Origin: Roridomyces roridus | Lineage: Eukaryota > Basidiomycota > Agaricomycetes > Agaricales > Mycenaceae | Direction: 5' to 3' | Assembly: GCA_029378245.1 (NCBI GenBank) | Contig: JARKIF010000001.1 | Span: 2,294,001-2,358,000, forward strand | Length of the DNA stretch: 64,000 nt | Shown: in pieces, positions 10,696 through 22,756 of the stretch | Layout of the letters: each line of letters begins with the position of its first letter | Numbering within the stretch: position 1 is the stretch's first letter | The notes under the pieces: model-generated | The model's input: the letters and a program-made list of their open reading frames with translations, nothing else | Told to the model about the DNA's origin: nothing | Databases searched by the model: none | Position numbers and translations under genes: made by a program

Positions 10696-12274
10696 TCAAT
10701 CGTCGTCCTCAATGACGATCACCTCTTTGTCCTTCCCCTCCGCGTCCTTCTGGACTTCCGTCGTTGTCTTCACCGGCGCTCTCGGCACCACCGGCTCCGA
10801 CTCCTCCGTCTTCACGCCCTCCATCGGCGTCGCTCCGGAGGCTCCGACTCCCAACTCATCGTCCTCCGCGTCGAGAGCTGCGAGCTCCGTGGCAGCCTTC
10901 TCGATCTCCTCCTGGCGCTGCCGTTCCCTCTCCGCCTGCTCAGCCAAGAGCTTCCTCTTCCTCTCCTCCCGTTCCTCCTTCGCCCTGCGCTTACGCTCCT
11001 CGTTCTCCAGGAACCGCGCGTTCGTTTCCTCATCCTCCACCTTCACCGCCACGAGCGTAGGTACTGGACCCTCCGGAATCTCCACCGGAGACGACACCGG
11101 CACCATATCGACGCCTTGCGGATCCTCCGGTACCTCCACGGCCTCCGGTTCCTCGGGCGTCTTGTCGTCCTGCTCGGACAGGTGGGCGATGTCCAGCATC
11201 GCGGTGTCCTCACCGACGGGTCCCATCCCTTCCTCCTCATCCTCCGACTCGGGCTCCGGTTTCTCCGGCGTCGCCTTCTTCGGAACCGTCGGTGGGCGAT
11301 AGCCAAGCTGCGTGAGCAGCGTCCGGCATGCGTCCAGCATCAGCCCGGCCCCGGTGGGCTGGATGATGAGGTACCCCTGACTCAGGGCAGCCCCAAACGA
11401 CTCCAGTTGGTCCAGCCGAGTCTGGACCGATGGTTCGGCGTTCGACGGCTCGGCAACCCTGGTCTGGCGTCGAGTCCGACCGTGCCAACTTCCGACCTCC
11501 GGTTCATCCGAATCCTCCTCGTCGTCGTCATCGTCGTCGTCGTCCTCGGGCTTGAAGATCGCTGCGTCCTTGCGGGCCCGTTTCGAGGGCGGCCTCCGAC
11601 CGCCTCCGGGCCGGTAGATCACCGGTCGGAGACCCTCCGGCAGCAGCGAGCACTTGACCTTCCGGCGGCGACAGTTGTCGCACGCACGGCCCTTCTTCGG
11701 GGTACGACAGGGGACCCTGGCCTGCTCACATCCCTCGCATTCTGAAAAGAAAATCAATAAAAAACTCAAATGAAAAAATCCACTGCGACGCACTGGAATG
11801 TTTCCCCTTCATCTTCCGCTTTCCTCCGACCTCCGCGTCACTCTCCGGCTTCTCCGAACTCTCCGACGCCGTCTGGTCTGCGACCTCCGACCTCCGAGGA
11901 GACATCACGTCATGGAGATACTCCATGGCGTCTACCTCGGCGTCGGGATCCTCCGCTTCCGCCTGCAGACGCGCTGCCACCGCCCTCGCCTTCTCCAGCC
12001 TCTCCTTCAGCTCCTGCGTCCTCCGCTCCGCCTCGTCGACCTCCGCCTGAACCTCGTCGTTGCGAGAAAGGAGGCGAGCGATGAGGTCGTTGCGCGCTTG
12101 GAGACGCTCCGCGCGTTCCTCCGCCGTTTCTCCACTCCCCTCCTCGTTCTCCGGGTCGTCGGCGAGCACCGTGTTGAGATCTTGCTGGACGTTGTCCAGC
12201 TCGTCTTGCGCGAGCTGCGCGGCCGTTGCTTTGGTTTTGCCTTTGCTGTTTGAGGGGTCCGGCGGGGCACTCAT
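10696..12274 (-). CDS. Antisense gene of G1 with doubled CX2CX6C motif, acidic coiled-coil protein
   Basis: Lies tail-to-tail with G1 pol, its stop 36 bp beyond the pol stop. Two exons: 12274-11794 and 11741-10696, separated by a 52-bp GTGCGT...TTTTCAG intron, giving about 508 residues. Exon 1 (starting MSAPPDPSNSKGK) is a Glu/Arg-rich, coiled-coil-like region. Directly after the splice comes CEGCEQARVPC, then GRACDNCRRRKVKC, two CX2CX6C units that resemble half-sites of a Zn2Cys6 cluster and could bind zinc and DNA or RNA. A run of Asp/Glu, a possible helical segment, a highly charged Lys/Arg/Glu coil and an acidic C-terminus (VIVIEDDD) follow. Function is unknown. A related Cys motif is encoded antisense in G4 (45488-46464). 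The open splice junction keeps the frame, so the gene looks intact, unlike its host element. Confidence 0.75.
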
Positions 12275-14123
12275 GGTGGTAGAGGACAAAGAGATTTTGA
12301 TCAACCAACCAGTCACGTGTTTCATCTCGTCATGATTCCAACAATTTTTTCCCACGCTCATTTATGGACAGTGTCTCGTTCCTTGGGGTCAAGGAACCCT
12401 AAAAGCGGGATACTGTTATATCCATGTCACCAACCCTCGTTTGAGTGTCTGCTAAGTTGTCCGACGAAGGAGCGCATCGGCTTCAGTTGTCAAGTCCGCC
12501 AGCTCAACAAATCAGAGCTGTTAATTAACTTTTGACTACTCACTCAAATCTGGTACGTCTCCCTCATTTCCGGGTTCGTTTCCTTCCCTTAGATCCCTTC
12601 TTTTTGTGTACACCTGCCAATAGTAAAGCCGTCTGGATAGATGAAGTTTCGACATTGCATGCATGTCGAGTTCGCTAGCGCATCAAGGATTCTCAATGAC
12701 TGAAGCTCTTGAATCTCGTCTATTTGGCTCATCTCCAGGCTCGTCACCTTCTCCTAGACATCCCCTTTGTGCATATACATTTGTCGACTCGTTGGGCTAG
12801 ACAACGGGCCGGCGTTGCGTATCAGGCTTGTGTGCATTGACAGCTTGGTGGAATTCCACTTGAATACAGTTGGAAAGCAGGGTGGTACTTCCTCCCACCG
12901 CTGGCCTTTTCGACCTTCCTTCGGCATCCTGTTTGACGGAAGCCAGTTCAGAATGGGTCGGGCCGGAGAACAACTGGCGTCCACGAGCGATGAAAACGCG
13001 GTCCATGTAACATGTTCCTGCCTCATGTTCTAACGGACGCCCGTACTCTCTTCCCTCGCAATCACTCAGCACTGACACTTCAGACATCCACACCGTCAAT
13101 TTTCCGGAATCAGCAGAGAGCTCCGGCGCTACATTGCAATACCCAATCCATCTCAGACTTGCTTGCCTCGACTCTGCTCATAGACCGGGGCTCGCCCAGC
13201 TACTATCTGCCGATCTCTTCATCTCCCTCATCGCCATAAAACAGGAAATCTTTGCTGCACCTTCACTTGGGTGCGGATGCGGTGAGCGGAATGAGAAAAT
13301 GAGAAAGGAGAAAATGTCATTTTGCGGATCTTTGTCTCTCTCCCGTCCCTCCCTGCGTTTTCAGCTTCCTCTTTCTCTGGCTCACAAGTCTGAATGAACC
13401 ACACACTGCCCAGCTGGTGTCTCTTCGCGTTCTTCAGTCTCTGGGCTTCGAACCTTGGGAATTGGGCTATCTGGCGGGAAATGAGTCAGTGCTTGCTCGG
13501 ATTTTGGTGTGTATGCATGTGTTCTCTCAGGGAGTATGGGACGAGACGAGGGTGTGGACTGCGAGCACGTTGATGGACTGTCGACATGCGGGGTCGTCAA
13601 ATGTGTAGGTATGTTTTTATGTGAAATTATTAGGTCAGGTCAAAAAATGAATTTTTTGCGTGAATCAACTGGAATTGAGCCAATGGAGATCAAAATCACA
13701 GAAGCGGAAGTCCGCTGGAGGATAATGAATGTACCGAAGGTAAGAACCCAGATTGAGCCTGCTCACTCACTCTCGTCATGATCATTTACTCTGCATCGCA
13801 TCCGGATTCAGCAGGCTTCCGGCAATTTGCGATGGTCTTGGTTTTCTGACTACCGTCTCCGAGTCGTGACTGGTGAGTCTCCGCGCTGGTGCAGAGCAAT
13901 GGCATATATATCACAGTCTTCAAAGACAGAAAAGTGGTAGTGCACAAGTTCTTTAAGATCACATACATGATACATCTGTTAATCCTGCTTATAGTACGAG
14001 CTTGGAAGCGAGTCTGAGGTAGGTGACAGAGAGGACATGGGGAGGAATCTTGGTGGGATTCCGCATCTCAGAGATAGGTACGGCTCGTGGTGCTTGTTAC
14101 TTCCCCGCTTGGAGCAGCTGGTA
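12275..14123. other. No supported gene; possible 3' LTR start at 12413
   Basis: After the antisense gene a TGTTATATCCATGTC stretch at about 12413, preceded by a purine-rich AAAAGCGGGATAC, could be the start of the 3' LTR of G1 (the G3 LTR begins TGTTATGTCCCG). I could not match it to the region before gag. The remaining sequence to 14123 has only short, unrecognised open frames on both strands and no clear repeat. Confidence 0.45.
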
Positions 14124-14520
14124 CAGTAAATGTTTTGCAAAAAACCACACTATGTAATAGACAGCTATTTTGCAAAGTGTCCAACTAGTTGGCGTACAGC
14201 CGCCGGAGAGCCTATATATGGCATATATGGCTCGGGAATCACTGCAGGTATCAGGCCTTCACTGGATTTCTGATATAGATAATCAACCATCAATCCCAAC
14301 TGCAACCCATCAGAATGCACACATCCGGCATACATGGCACCATCATTGCATCAAAAAATCAAAGTTGCAGAGCTGATTCACGGCTACAGGAGCTGTCAAC
14401 ATATGTTTTAGCTCAAAATGCTTGGTTGGCCTGAAAAATGCAAAATACTTTTTCAAACCAGAGTCTTTTCAACTAGGTTCCAATATAAAGTGTCTCAAAA
14501 GTATATTGAAGTCATCTGCC
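14124..14520. mobile_element. D2, end fragment related to D1
   Basis: Begins TA|CAGTAAATGTTTTGCAAAA, close to the D1 terminus, and at 14341-14460 carries the same subterminal words as D1 (ATCAAAAAATCAAAGTTG, CGGCTACAGGAGCTG, TGCAAAATACTTTTTCA). No opposite terminus was found, so it is a fragment or is nested with T2 just downstream. Confidence 0.6.
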
Positions 14521-14649
14521 AATCATATGCTCACATTTGCTGGGAGGAGACGGTGTTTTGAATGGACTGGGTTATTATAAGGGAAGATTCCAGTTGAGCC
14601 CATGGATACAATCCTCCCCGCACATGTCATATCATAGTGTGCTTTGTCT

Positions 14650-15308
14650 ACTTGTATAGTGCTCTTTCTATTCAATCCCCTTCTGCTGTCATCCAGGCAG
14701 GGTGGATGGCAGACACCTTAACCAACTGAGCTAGAGAAGAGTGACAGATGGCTCTCCACATCAAGCCAAACTATGCCCTCAGACTGAGATCCAGCAGTGA
14801 ATCGGCGGTTAGACGCGGGTTAGGTTAGGTTAGGTTAGGTTTGGTGCACCCCTAAACAAATGACATCCCCCCTGCGGCTTCGTCTGTGAGTGGAAGAACT
14901 CGTAATCCACCGTGAATGGGCGGTTAGGGGCGATATCTGCTGTGAATGGTGATTAGGGGCGATATCTGCTGTGAATGGTGATTAGGGGCATCATCCAATG
15001 GGAATGACAGCATCAGATCAGGGCTGGTCAAATAGGGTAGTAGTGGCATCAAATAAAGCACCCAGTATGGTTCTGTAGTGTAGCAGTTACCAGTCATTCC
15101 TAATATAGTAATCCCTACCCTGGAGGTCTGGGGTTCAATTCAGCCTGCTGGCAGCTATTTTGCCCTGCTGTGGCTGGGTGCAATTCATTTAGCAAGGCTG
15201 TGACAGGGTACAATGCAATGTGGGCACACTGTGGCTGGGTTGTCAAGCTGTGGCCACAATTAAATGTACCCCCCAGGCATGACAGGGTACATTGCCTATG
15301 TGGTACAG
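14650..15308. mobile_element. T2, relative of T1 with tRNA-like modules and a TTAGG array
   Basis: Same internal plan as T1: a minus-strand tRNA-like module (about 14657-14745, AACCAACTGAGCTAG), a GGTTAGGTTAGG array at about 14814-14840, AATCCACCGTGAATGGGCGG words (reverse of those in T1), and a plus-strand tRNA-like module at about 15068-15150 (TGTAGTGTAGCAGTTAC, then GGGGTTCAATTCAGCC) that matches the T1 left module closely. The right flank to about 15308 has palindromic CAATGTACCCTG-type sequence. The left terminus was not found. It abuts or disrupts the 3' end of the minus-strand gene at 15309. Confidence 0.65.
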
Positions 15309-15477
15309 CTACACCTCTCTCCTCCCCGCCTTCGCCATCACTGCCGCCACCTCTCTCCCGATTCTCGTGCTCATGCTTCCCCCGCACTGCTATCATCTCC
15401 CTCTCATGCGCTGCTATCGCGGCTCCGTTAGGCACAAACTTGCCGCCCTTCATCACCACCCGAGGTGGAGCCGGTGT

Positions 15478-15740
15478 TGGGATGAAGGCGGTCTTGGCGG
15501 GCTTGGGCTTGGTGGCGGCGGGCTTGGGTTTGGTGGCGGCAGGCTTGGGCTTGGTGGCGGCGGGCTTGGCCTTGGTAGTGAGATTGACCTTGGCCTTGGT
15601 AGCGGTGGGCTTGGCCTTGGTGGTAGACTTGGAGGCGGCCTTGGTGGTAGACTTGGAGGCGGCCTTGGTGGTAGACTTGGAGGTGACCTTGGTGGTAGAC
15701 TTGGAGGCAGATTTGGAGGCAGACTTGGCAGCCGGCTTGC
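15478..15740. repeat. Coding minisatellites, 21-bp and 24-bp units
   Basis: On the minus strand, 21-bp units encode Pro-Lys-Pro-Ala-Ala-Thr-Lys (about 15495-15575) and 24-bp units encode Thr-Thr-Lys-Ala-Ala-Ser-Lys-Ser (about 15620-15735). Histone-H1-like, lysine-rich composition. The 352-codon Gly/Leu-rich frame on the opposite strand is a shadow of this repeat. Confidence 0.8.
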
Positions 15741-17069
15741 GCGACTTGGATTTCTTGCGTTGCGTGTGCTCGTCATCATCCGAGTAATCCCCATCATAGT
15801 CTGCAAACGGCCGACCCTCGTTGTCGCTGGGCTCGGGCTCGGGGTCAGACTGGGGGTCTGGCTCGGGGTCAGACTCGGGCTCGGGCTCGGGCTCGTCGTT
15901 GTCGTCATCGCTCTCGGCGTAGGTCTCCGTACGGCGAGCTCTGCGCTGACGCTCCGTCCCCTGCGTCTGCGTCTGGTGCTTATGCCCAACATCGTCCTGG
16001 ATCTTTCGGACGTTCGCCTCCTCCGCAAGGCCCTTCTTGATGAGCTTATTGAGGCGGCGCTCCTCCTCATCCTCCTCTGCCTCCGTCAACTTCTTCCATT
16101 TGCAAGTCCCATCTTTAAGCGCCTTGTAAACGCGGCGGACATCCCCCGCGCCGGTCAGTTTACCAACGCGTTTCCAGGGAACGCCGGCGGGCCAGCCTTC
16201 CAAAGCGACGTGCTTGGATTGGATGATAGACTTGATGTAGCCTTCAAAATTCATCACAATATTCGTCTTGCTGGTGATCTGGACTTGAGAGACATGAATA
16301 CACATTGCAGCGGCAACAGGAATGGAATGACTTACTCAGGCCGGACTTGATCATAGCACTAGAAAGGGAACGCATCTTCTCGGTCGTCGGCGCGGTAATT
16401 GCTCCTGGGCACCATTAGCATCGGCCAGCATAACAGTAAAGAAAACAAAAACGTACCTGAGCTCTTCTGGATGGCCCACAACTCCAGCATTGTATTTATC
16501 AGCTCGGGCTCGCGGCCAAGGATCTCAGAGCAGAAACCGAGAGCATCCCCCAATTCCATGGAGACGGGCTCAAGAACATCGTTGTAGTTGCCGCGACTGA
16601 AGAAGGCGAACCCAAGAATCCCAGTCCGAAGAAAAAGGCCCCTTATCTGCCAATCATTCAGTAACGAAGAAGCGAAGAAGAGAGATGAAGGAGAGGGAGG
16701 AACGCACCAACTCAGCAATTACATCCAGTGTACGCTGAGCGTCCACTGCCGCAGCCACATTGTCTCCCCGCACACCAGTACGTTTGAGGACGCCGTCTGC
16801 CTCCAGCTTTGCCATCATCCGCTTCAGGTCTTCAGGGTCGATGTTGTCCTTCAGCGAAGGATCGTCCCTCATCATCGCCTTCGCCTGTTCCATCGTGTAC
16901 CGAGACCCAAACTCCCGCCCTGTGCTTGCATAAGTACAAACGAATGACAAAAAAGAAAAGGAAACCCACCCTCGTTCAAGGATTCCATTATCCAGCAGAC
17001 TTGAGCATTGTACGAGCTAACCTTGCTCCGCTTTGCCTTAAAACTATAAAGTCATTTTTCATTGAAAAA

Positions 17070-17740
17070 TACCTGGCTCAAGTGGTAGGCTGAGACGATA
17101 CAGTGTGCACAAGTGCAGGTCACATGTCAGGCCATTTTAGCTTGATGCAAGTCCAAGACGCAGGTCACATGATCTCAAGTTGAGACGCAAGACAGAGACG
17201 CAAGTGGTGAGTTGAGACGCAACTCCAATACACAGGTCATGTGACTTCCAAGCTAGGTTCTATCAGGAAATTAGGTGATGGAGATAATTTGAAATACCAA
17301 AACTGGAAATTTCCTCATTTGGCCATCTTTTTGCTGCTGGCCTTTGGCATGTTTTGACATTCGACCACATGGGCAACTGAGATTATAAAGTAGTATCTTT
17401 CATTAGTGTAACAACACACTGATCAAATGAAATTCCAAACACTTTGACTCAGATCTACCCATTTTCTTGTCAAATATGCAGCAATAGATAGATAACAATA
17501 ACAAGTGGATTTACAATGAGAGTTTTCAACACATTGGAATATTGCCTGATCATGGATTATGTAAGATTGTGGGAACATGTGACCATCTGATCACTTGTAT
17601 CAGATTCTTGAATCAACATTTGATCCAAACTTTGATCACATGACCTGCGTCTGGGAGCTGCGTCTTGCGTCTGGGAGTTGCGTCTCGACTTGCACTTTTA
17701 GGACCTGTGTCCCAGGCTTGCCTTGGCCCTTGGGTGGTGC
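17070..17740. mobile_element. Candidate non-autonomous element with inverted GAGACGCAA words
   Basis: The gap in the minus-strand gene is filled by sequence with no coding frame. Near 17090-17240 the words GAGACG(C)AA, CAGGTCACATG and AAGACGCAGG occur on the plus strand, and at 17630-17700 the same words occur in reverse complement (CATGACCTGCGTCT, TTGCGTCTC). This suggests imperfect inverted ends, but exact termini and a target duplication could not be fixed. Confidence 0.4.
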
Positions 17741-18224
17741 TACCACATGATAGGCATCCATAACCTGTGTCAGGGCCATATTGCCATGTCTAGTTGACTT
17801 CCCTATCCAGCAAAACCTGGGAACTAAACCTGAAAAGATGCATAAACTTGTGTATCACTGCATTGAACTAATCCCTTGCATCTGCGCCATTGACACTGTA
17901 ATTTTCAATGATAAATGCTGTCATATAAAACCAGCACCATTGTAGACCCGACGACGAATCTCCTTGATGCTCATGTTATGACGAGTCACTACCACAGGGA
18001 TCAAATCCTCGACAGCCTGGCGTATATCGCGGATGTCATCAGCCACGGCCTGGGACTTGTTCGCCCGAACCTGACGCCGGAGACGCGTCAGTGCTGCTGA
18101 GTTCTTCTCCTTGGGCCGGTAGCGTGCACGCGGAGGGATGACAGGTTTGTCAGGGTTACGACGAGCATGGGTATTGCCAGGCAGCATGGAGCGTCGCCCA
18201 TGTCGAGCTCTTCTCCATTTGGTA

Positions 18225-18400
18225 CATTAGGAGTGGTGGTGGTCAGGACAGGAGGAGTCGGCGTTTGCGTCTCCAAAACGGGTGGATTGGGAGTGGTGGT
18301 GGTCACGGCAGGAGGAGTTGGCGTCTGCGTCTCCAAAACGAGTGGATTGGGAGTGATGGTGGTCCCGACATGAGGAGTAGGGGTCTGCAAGATGGCTGGA
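18225..18400. repeat. 60-bp coding minisatellite
   Basis: About three copies of a 60-bp unit that on the minus strand encode a 20-residue block of the type NPPVLETQTPTPPVLTTTTP. The sequence variation between copies is small (for example ACGAGTGG versus ACGGGTGG). Confidence 0.8.
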
Positions 18401-18865
18401 GTTGGCACAACAGGCGGCGTCTCCACGACGGGCACAACAGCAGTACCCTCCGACATTTGGGGTAGATTTTGAGGCTGCAGCAACGCTAGAGCCGGTCAAC
18501 AAATCATGAGTGTCTTACACGCGACTGAGAGCGACTGCACTCACCAAGAGAAAGGATGCAAAAGGGAAAAGGACGACCCAACGAGCGAATGCCCACAAAC
18601 AATCCAGAACACGTCTTGTATACCAACAAGACGCACCCGTGCCCAACACGTCAGACGTAAAGTTGTTCAACAACCTCGACTAGGCTACGTTAGTACAAAG
18701 CAGCTGCAGATTAATTGCAATACATACCTTGCATGGTGCGGAAAGCATAAATCTCCAGCCGAACAAGAAAACTAGCCACTATGTCTCCGTCAGTCTGGCG
18801 CTGCAAGCAAGAGCGGAATGCTCACCATCCAGAGGTTCAAGGCCAAGGCATTGATGGTATATAAT

Positions 18866-19163
18866 TGTTGGAAGTTGTTGATCAACTGATGATATTGATT
18901 GATGGACTGATGGCATTCTCGTGTTCTGGTCATGTGACCGTGTTTCTGATATTCATCTGACATGGGAATTCTCCCATGATATGCTTCTTTCCTATTGTAT
19001 TTACCAATTAGGACTTCCTTTTGTTCTGACAAGTATATAGTCAGCTGTCATGTAGCCTAGGTCCCCAGTTTCTCACTGTTGACCTCAGGCATGTAGTTTC
19101 ATAGTCACCAATACAGAGTTTCTCACTGTTGACCTCAGTTCATCTGTGCTGCCTGCTTCAACA
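18866..19163 (+). repeat. 5' LTR of copia element C1
   Basis: 298 bp, beginning TGTTGG and ending TTCAACA, with a TATATAG near 19036 and two copies of GTTTCTCACTGTTGACCTCAG. It is homologous to the 290-bp LTR of C2. The sequence immediately after it, GGTTATGGGCCCCGG, is the same primer-binding-site-like stretch as in C2 and is complementary to an initiator-tRNA-Met-type anticodon arm (CATAACC). No 3' LTR remains. Confidence 0.85.
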
Positions 19164-19562
19164 GGTTATGGGCCCCGGCCTGAACTAAGTCATTGCTCTG
19201 AGATAACCATCCCATCGCATTTTCGCGTATTTTCCCGCGCTCTGCTACCCTTATAACGTCGTGTGTGAGCCTTGTAGATAGGAGCTTCAACTGTTGGGAC
19301 AAACCCTCTTTGGGAGGTAGTCTTTAGTCCACCAGGAAACACACGGTAGTCAATCCGTTGCTTCTGGGGTTAGGGCCCGAGTGCTCGACAACTGGTTGCT
19401 CAGTAGAGCTAGTTTTAGTCACATCCTTTCACACACGCGTTCCTGAGGGCGCCAGCTGCTCTGCACTGGTTCTAGCATCCATCTATCAGACATAAGCATC
19501 TCTGCTTCGTTCTGAATCCCTGCGATCATTTGATCTGCCACCACATCATCATTATCATTTCG

Positions 19563-22500
19563 ATGCCATATCGCGTTCCTGTCAACCCTCCTGCCCTTCC
19601 TGCCTCGTGCATTGGTTGTGGTAATCCCAGTCACACCCTGTTCAACTGCTCTCAGCTTTTGGAGCTGCTTCAGGACAGGGAAGAAACCCCTAGTGAAGAG
19701 CTGTTTCATTTGGCATCTAGTGCAAGCATTCTCTACAATTCAGCTTTACAGTCCACACAATGGAAACCAGACTCTGGAGCTACTTCACACATGACCCACA
19801 TGCTTGAACACTTGCTCAATGCGCGTCCGCACAGAGTTGCCATTCTTGTGGCCAATGGAGTTGCTGTATACTCCGAGCTGATTGGAGAGATCCGGCTTGA
19901 GCCACTTGTACATGGACGCCACAGCCGGTCTATAATCCTCACAAATGTCCTCTATGTTCCAATGTTGTCCCATAATCTCATCTCTGAGCTATGTTCCAAT
20001 GTTGTCCCATAATCTCATCTCTGAGACCTACCTGTCCAAAGTTCATGGCTACTCTATTCTCATGGAGGGGTCTCTGATCTCCTTCAAAAGGGAAGGACAG
20101 CTGTTATTTGAGGCAGACATTGATGAGAGGAACGAGGCATATGTCCGAGAGATTGAACAGCCGACTTATGCAGCTATGTCTGCAGTTGGCACCTTGCCTC
20201 TTGATCTGGAACTGCTGCATCGGCGGCTTGGGCATCATGCTGACACCCAGAAGATCTTGAGCAAGGAGCTGGTGACTGGTGCGGAGTTGACTTCAAACCA
20301 GAAACCAGATCCAATCTGTGAGCCCTGCATTGCAGGAAAGCTCAATGCGGCTCCATTTCCCTCCACTGGACATCGTTCCAAGGCGCCTCTTGATCTCATA
20401 CACTCTGATCTGAAGCAATACAAGGTTTTCACCTGTGAGGGCTGGAAGCATCGTATTATCTTCATAGATGATCACACAGGCTTCAAAGCAACTATGCACA
20501 TGAAGCGCAAGAGTGGAGCATTGAAAGCGTTCAAGGTGTTCAAGGCGCAAGCTGAGAATCACTTTAATCGCAAAATCAAGGCGTTCCAGGATGATGAAGG
20601 TGGAGAGTACATGTCCACTGAATTTGCAGACTTTCTGGCTGCAGAGGGCATTGTGCGTCGTCATTCGACGAGGAATAGACCGCAACAGAATGGAATGGCT
20701 GAACGGGGCAATCGCACCGTTGATGAACATGTAACTGCCATGTTGCATGAAGCAAATCTTCCGCCTTCTTTCAAGGCACTTGCTGTTGAGTCCTACATCC
20801 ATGTGGCCAACATGCATCCTACGTCTCACATTCCGGATGACACCACTCCCTATGAGCTTTGGCACAAGGAGAAGCCGGATGTGACACATCTTCGGGTCTT
20901 TGGCTGCCTTGCCTATGTGCCTGTGCAGAAGGACAAACACGACACCTCTGGAATACACTTCCAGAAATGCATCTTTGTTGGGTATCCAACAGAATACAAG
21001 GGTTGGAAATTCTATAACCCTGTCACTCGGAAGATTGTCATTGCAGAACATGCTGTCTTTGACGAGCGCTACTTCCCTGGGAATAACCCACAAGCTCTGC
21101 GGCGTTGCCCTAAAAAACCTCCTTCCTCCTCCATCCAAAACCTACCTTTGCCTGCCACCAAGCCCAAGGGTGTGCACAATGCCGGGGGAGATGGAAATGA
21201 TAGTGATGATGACGATGATGACAGTTTCAATGTGCATCGAGCACCCCCTGAGGCTGAAAATCCAGAGCCTCCTCCTTCCCCTCCTCACACTCCTCCACCA
21301 GCACCAGCTCAAGTCGAGCTGCCCCCTAGCCGCTCCCAATCACCAGATCCAGCTCTAAACCCGCCTTCACCAGTTGGAATTGCCGCACGTTGCCGCTTCC
21401 ATGGCCAAACTACTGAACATCGGCAGCCTGGTGAATGGTGGAAAACAACGCCTAGGGAGCCAACTCCTGCTGTCCCTGATTCTGATGATGAGCCTGAGCC
21501 TGAGCCTATCCCCCATCCAGACTCAGAAAGCGATGATGAGTTGCTGCTCACTTCAGGCAGTGCTCTCATTGTTGCTCATGAAGGCAATCCAGCAGATGTG
21601 TGTGGTGTTGCAAGAAGCCAACTCGGTTTCTGTGGAGTATGCCAGGTCTGTCATCCAGTCAGGCAATCCGCGTTCTTATCATGACGCACTGCGGCGACCT
21701 GATGCACATCTTTGGGAAGAAGCAGCAGTCTCAGAGATAAACTCTCTCCTTGAGAACTGCACTTGGGATGTTGTAGATGCACCTCCTGGCGTCAAGCCAA
21801 TCCGCTCTCAATGGGTCTTTGTCATCAAGCACAAGTCTGACGGCTCAATTGAGCGTTACAAAGCTCGACTTGTTGCAGATGGTCGCGGTCAGCGCCATGG
21901 CATTGACTACAACGAGATCTTTTCCCCCACCTTCAAGCATGCCACCCTGCGCATTGTCCTTGCGTTGGCTGCTCAGCATGATCTTCAGCTTCGTTCCTTT
22001 GACTTCTCATCTGCTTACCTCAATGGAGACCTGGAGGAGGATGTCTTTATGACTCAGCCCGAGGGGTTTCCTCCACAAGGAGAGAAGGGCCAGCTTCTCA
22101 AACTCAACAAGTCCATCTATGGCTTGAAACAAGCTGGTCGCCAGTGGAACAAGAAGCTGAATGCAAAGCTCTTAACTATGGGCTTCCGGTGCACCCAGTC
22201 TGATCGCTCTTGCTATGTCTACTATGATGGCAAAGTGCGGATCATCCTTCCTATCTATGTTGATGATGGCACCATTGCTGCCAAAGACAACAAAGACATA
22301 GACAGGGTCATTGCTCAACTTGGCCAATCATTCAAGGTCAAGGATCTTGGTCCTACACAGTGGTTGCTGGGCATCAAGATTGAGCGTGATTTTGAGGCTG
22401 GCACCGTCTCTCTCTCACAGCGCCAATATGCTGTGAACATGCTTGAGCAGTTCAACATGTCGGATTGCAAGCCAGTGAGCACTCCAATGCTTCCTGGGCT

Positions 22501-22756
22501 TGTCCTGACCAAGGAAATGGGAGCCAAGACTGAAGAGGAGTCCAAGCAGTACAAATCTGTCTATCTCTCTGCAGTTGGATCTCTTCTTTATCTGGCTACC
22601 CAAACGCGCATTGACATCTCCACTGCTGTCGGCATCCTCTCCCGCTTCAATAGCAATCCTGGTGAAGCCCACTGGAAAGCTGTGAAGCATCTCTTCCGCT
22701 ACGTCAAAGGTACTCTGGACTACAAACTCACCTACACTAAATCACCATCTGGCATG
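19563..22756 (+). pseudogene. pol: Copia C1 polyprotein, truncated and frameshifted
   Basis: Ty1/copia polyprotein starting at ATG 19563 (MPYRVPVNPP), the position conserved with C2. Visible: a zinc-knuckle-like CIGCGNPSHTLFNC, protease DSGATSHMT, integrase HRRLGHHADT..CEPC..DDEGGEY..NRPQQNGMAERGNRT, an acidic/proline linker, RT with QAGRQWNKKL and IYVDDG. No capsid domain precedes the zinc knuckle. A 37-bp tandem duplication at about 19948-20021 shifts the frame, and a second shift occurs near 21600 (GTGTGTGG region). The frame ends at 22756 just after GTLDYKLTY; RNase H and the 3' LTR are missing, replaced by the KDZ gene fragment. Not functional. Confidence 0.92.
19948..20021. repeat. 37-bp tandem duplication in C1
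   Basis: The block TATGTTCCAATGTTGTCCCA..TCTCTGAG plus one base occurs twice in direct succession. Its length (37 bp) is not a multiple of three and shifts the C1 frame in the integrase N-terminal region. C2 has only one copy. Confidence 0.9.

Larger units (their letters stand above)
15309..18456 (-). pseudogene. Decayed multi-exon gene with Lys/Ser/Thr repeat tail
   Basis: Read on the minus strand. It begins at an ATG at 18456 (MSEGTAVVPVVETPP), runs through a Pro/Thr 20-residue repeat, then, one frame over, a basic segment with the residues NMSIKEIRRRVYNGAGF near 17925. After about 960 bp of foreign-looking sequence, exons resume: TMEQAKAMMRDDPSLKDNID (16925-16730), a segment containing GILGFAFFSRGNYNDV (about 16650-16475), and a long last exon from about 16275 with EGYIKSIIQSKHVALEGWP, GTCKWKKLTEAEEDEEE, an acidic Glu-Pro repeat and a Lys-rich tail (TTKAASKS and PKPAATK repeats). 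I recall proteins with a similar 'GTCKWK-LTEKE' layout as expanded, uncharacterised families in Agaricomycetes. Function unknown. The frameshift, the insertion and read-through into T2 suggest it is dead. Confidence 0.55.

Noticed and set aside
15292..16350. 352-codon Gly/Leu-rich plus-strand open frame
   Set aside because: It is the exact shadow of the Lys/Thr/Ser repeats and acidic repeat of the minus-strand gene; no domain or start context.
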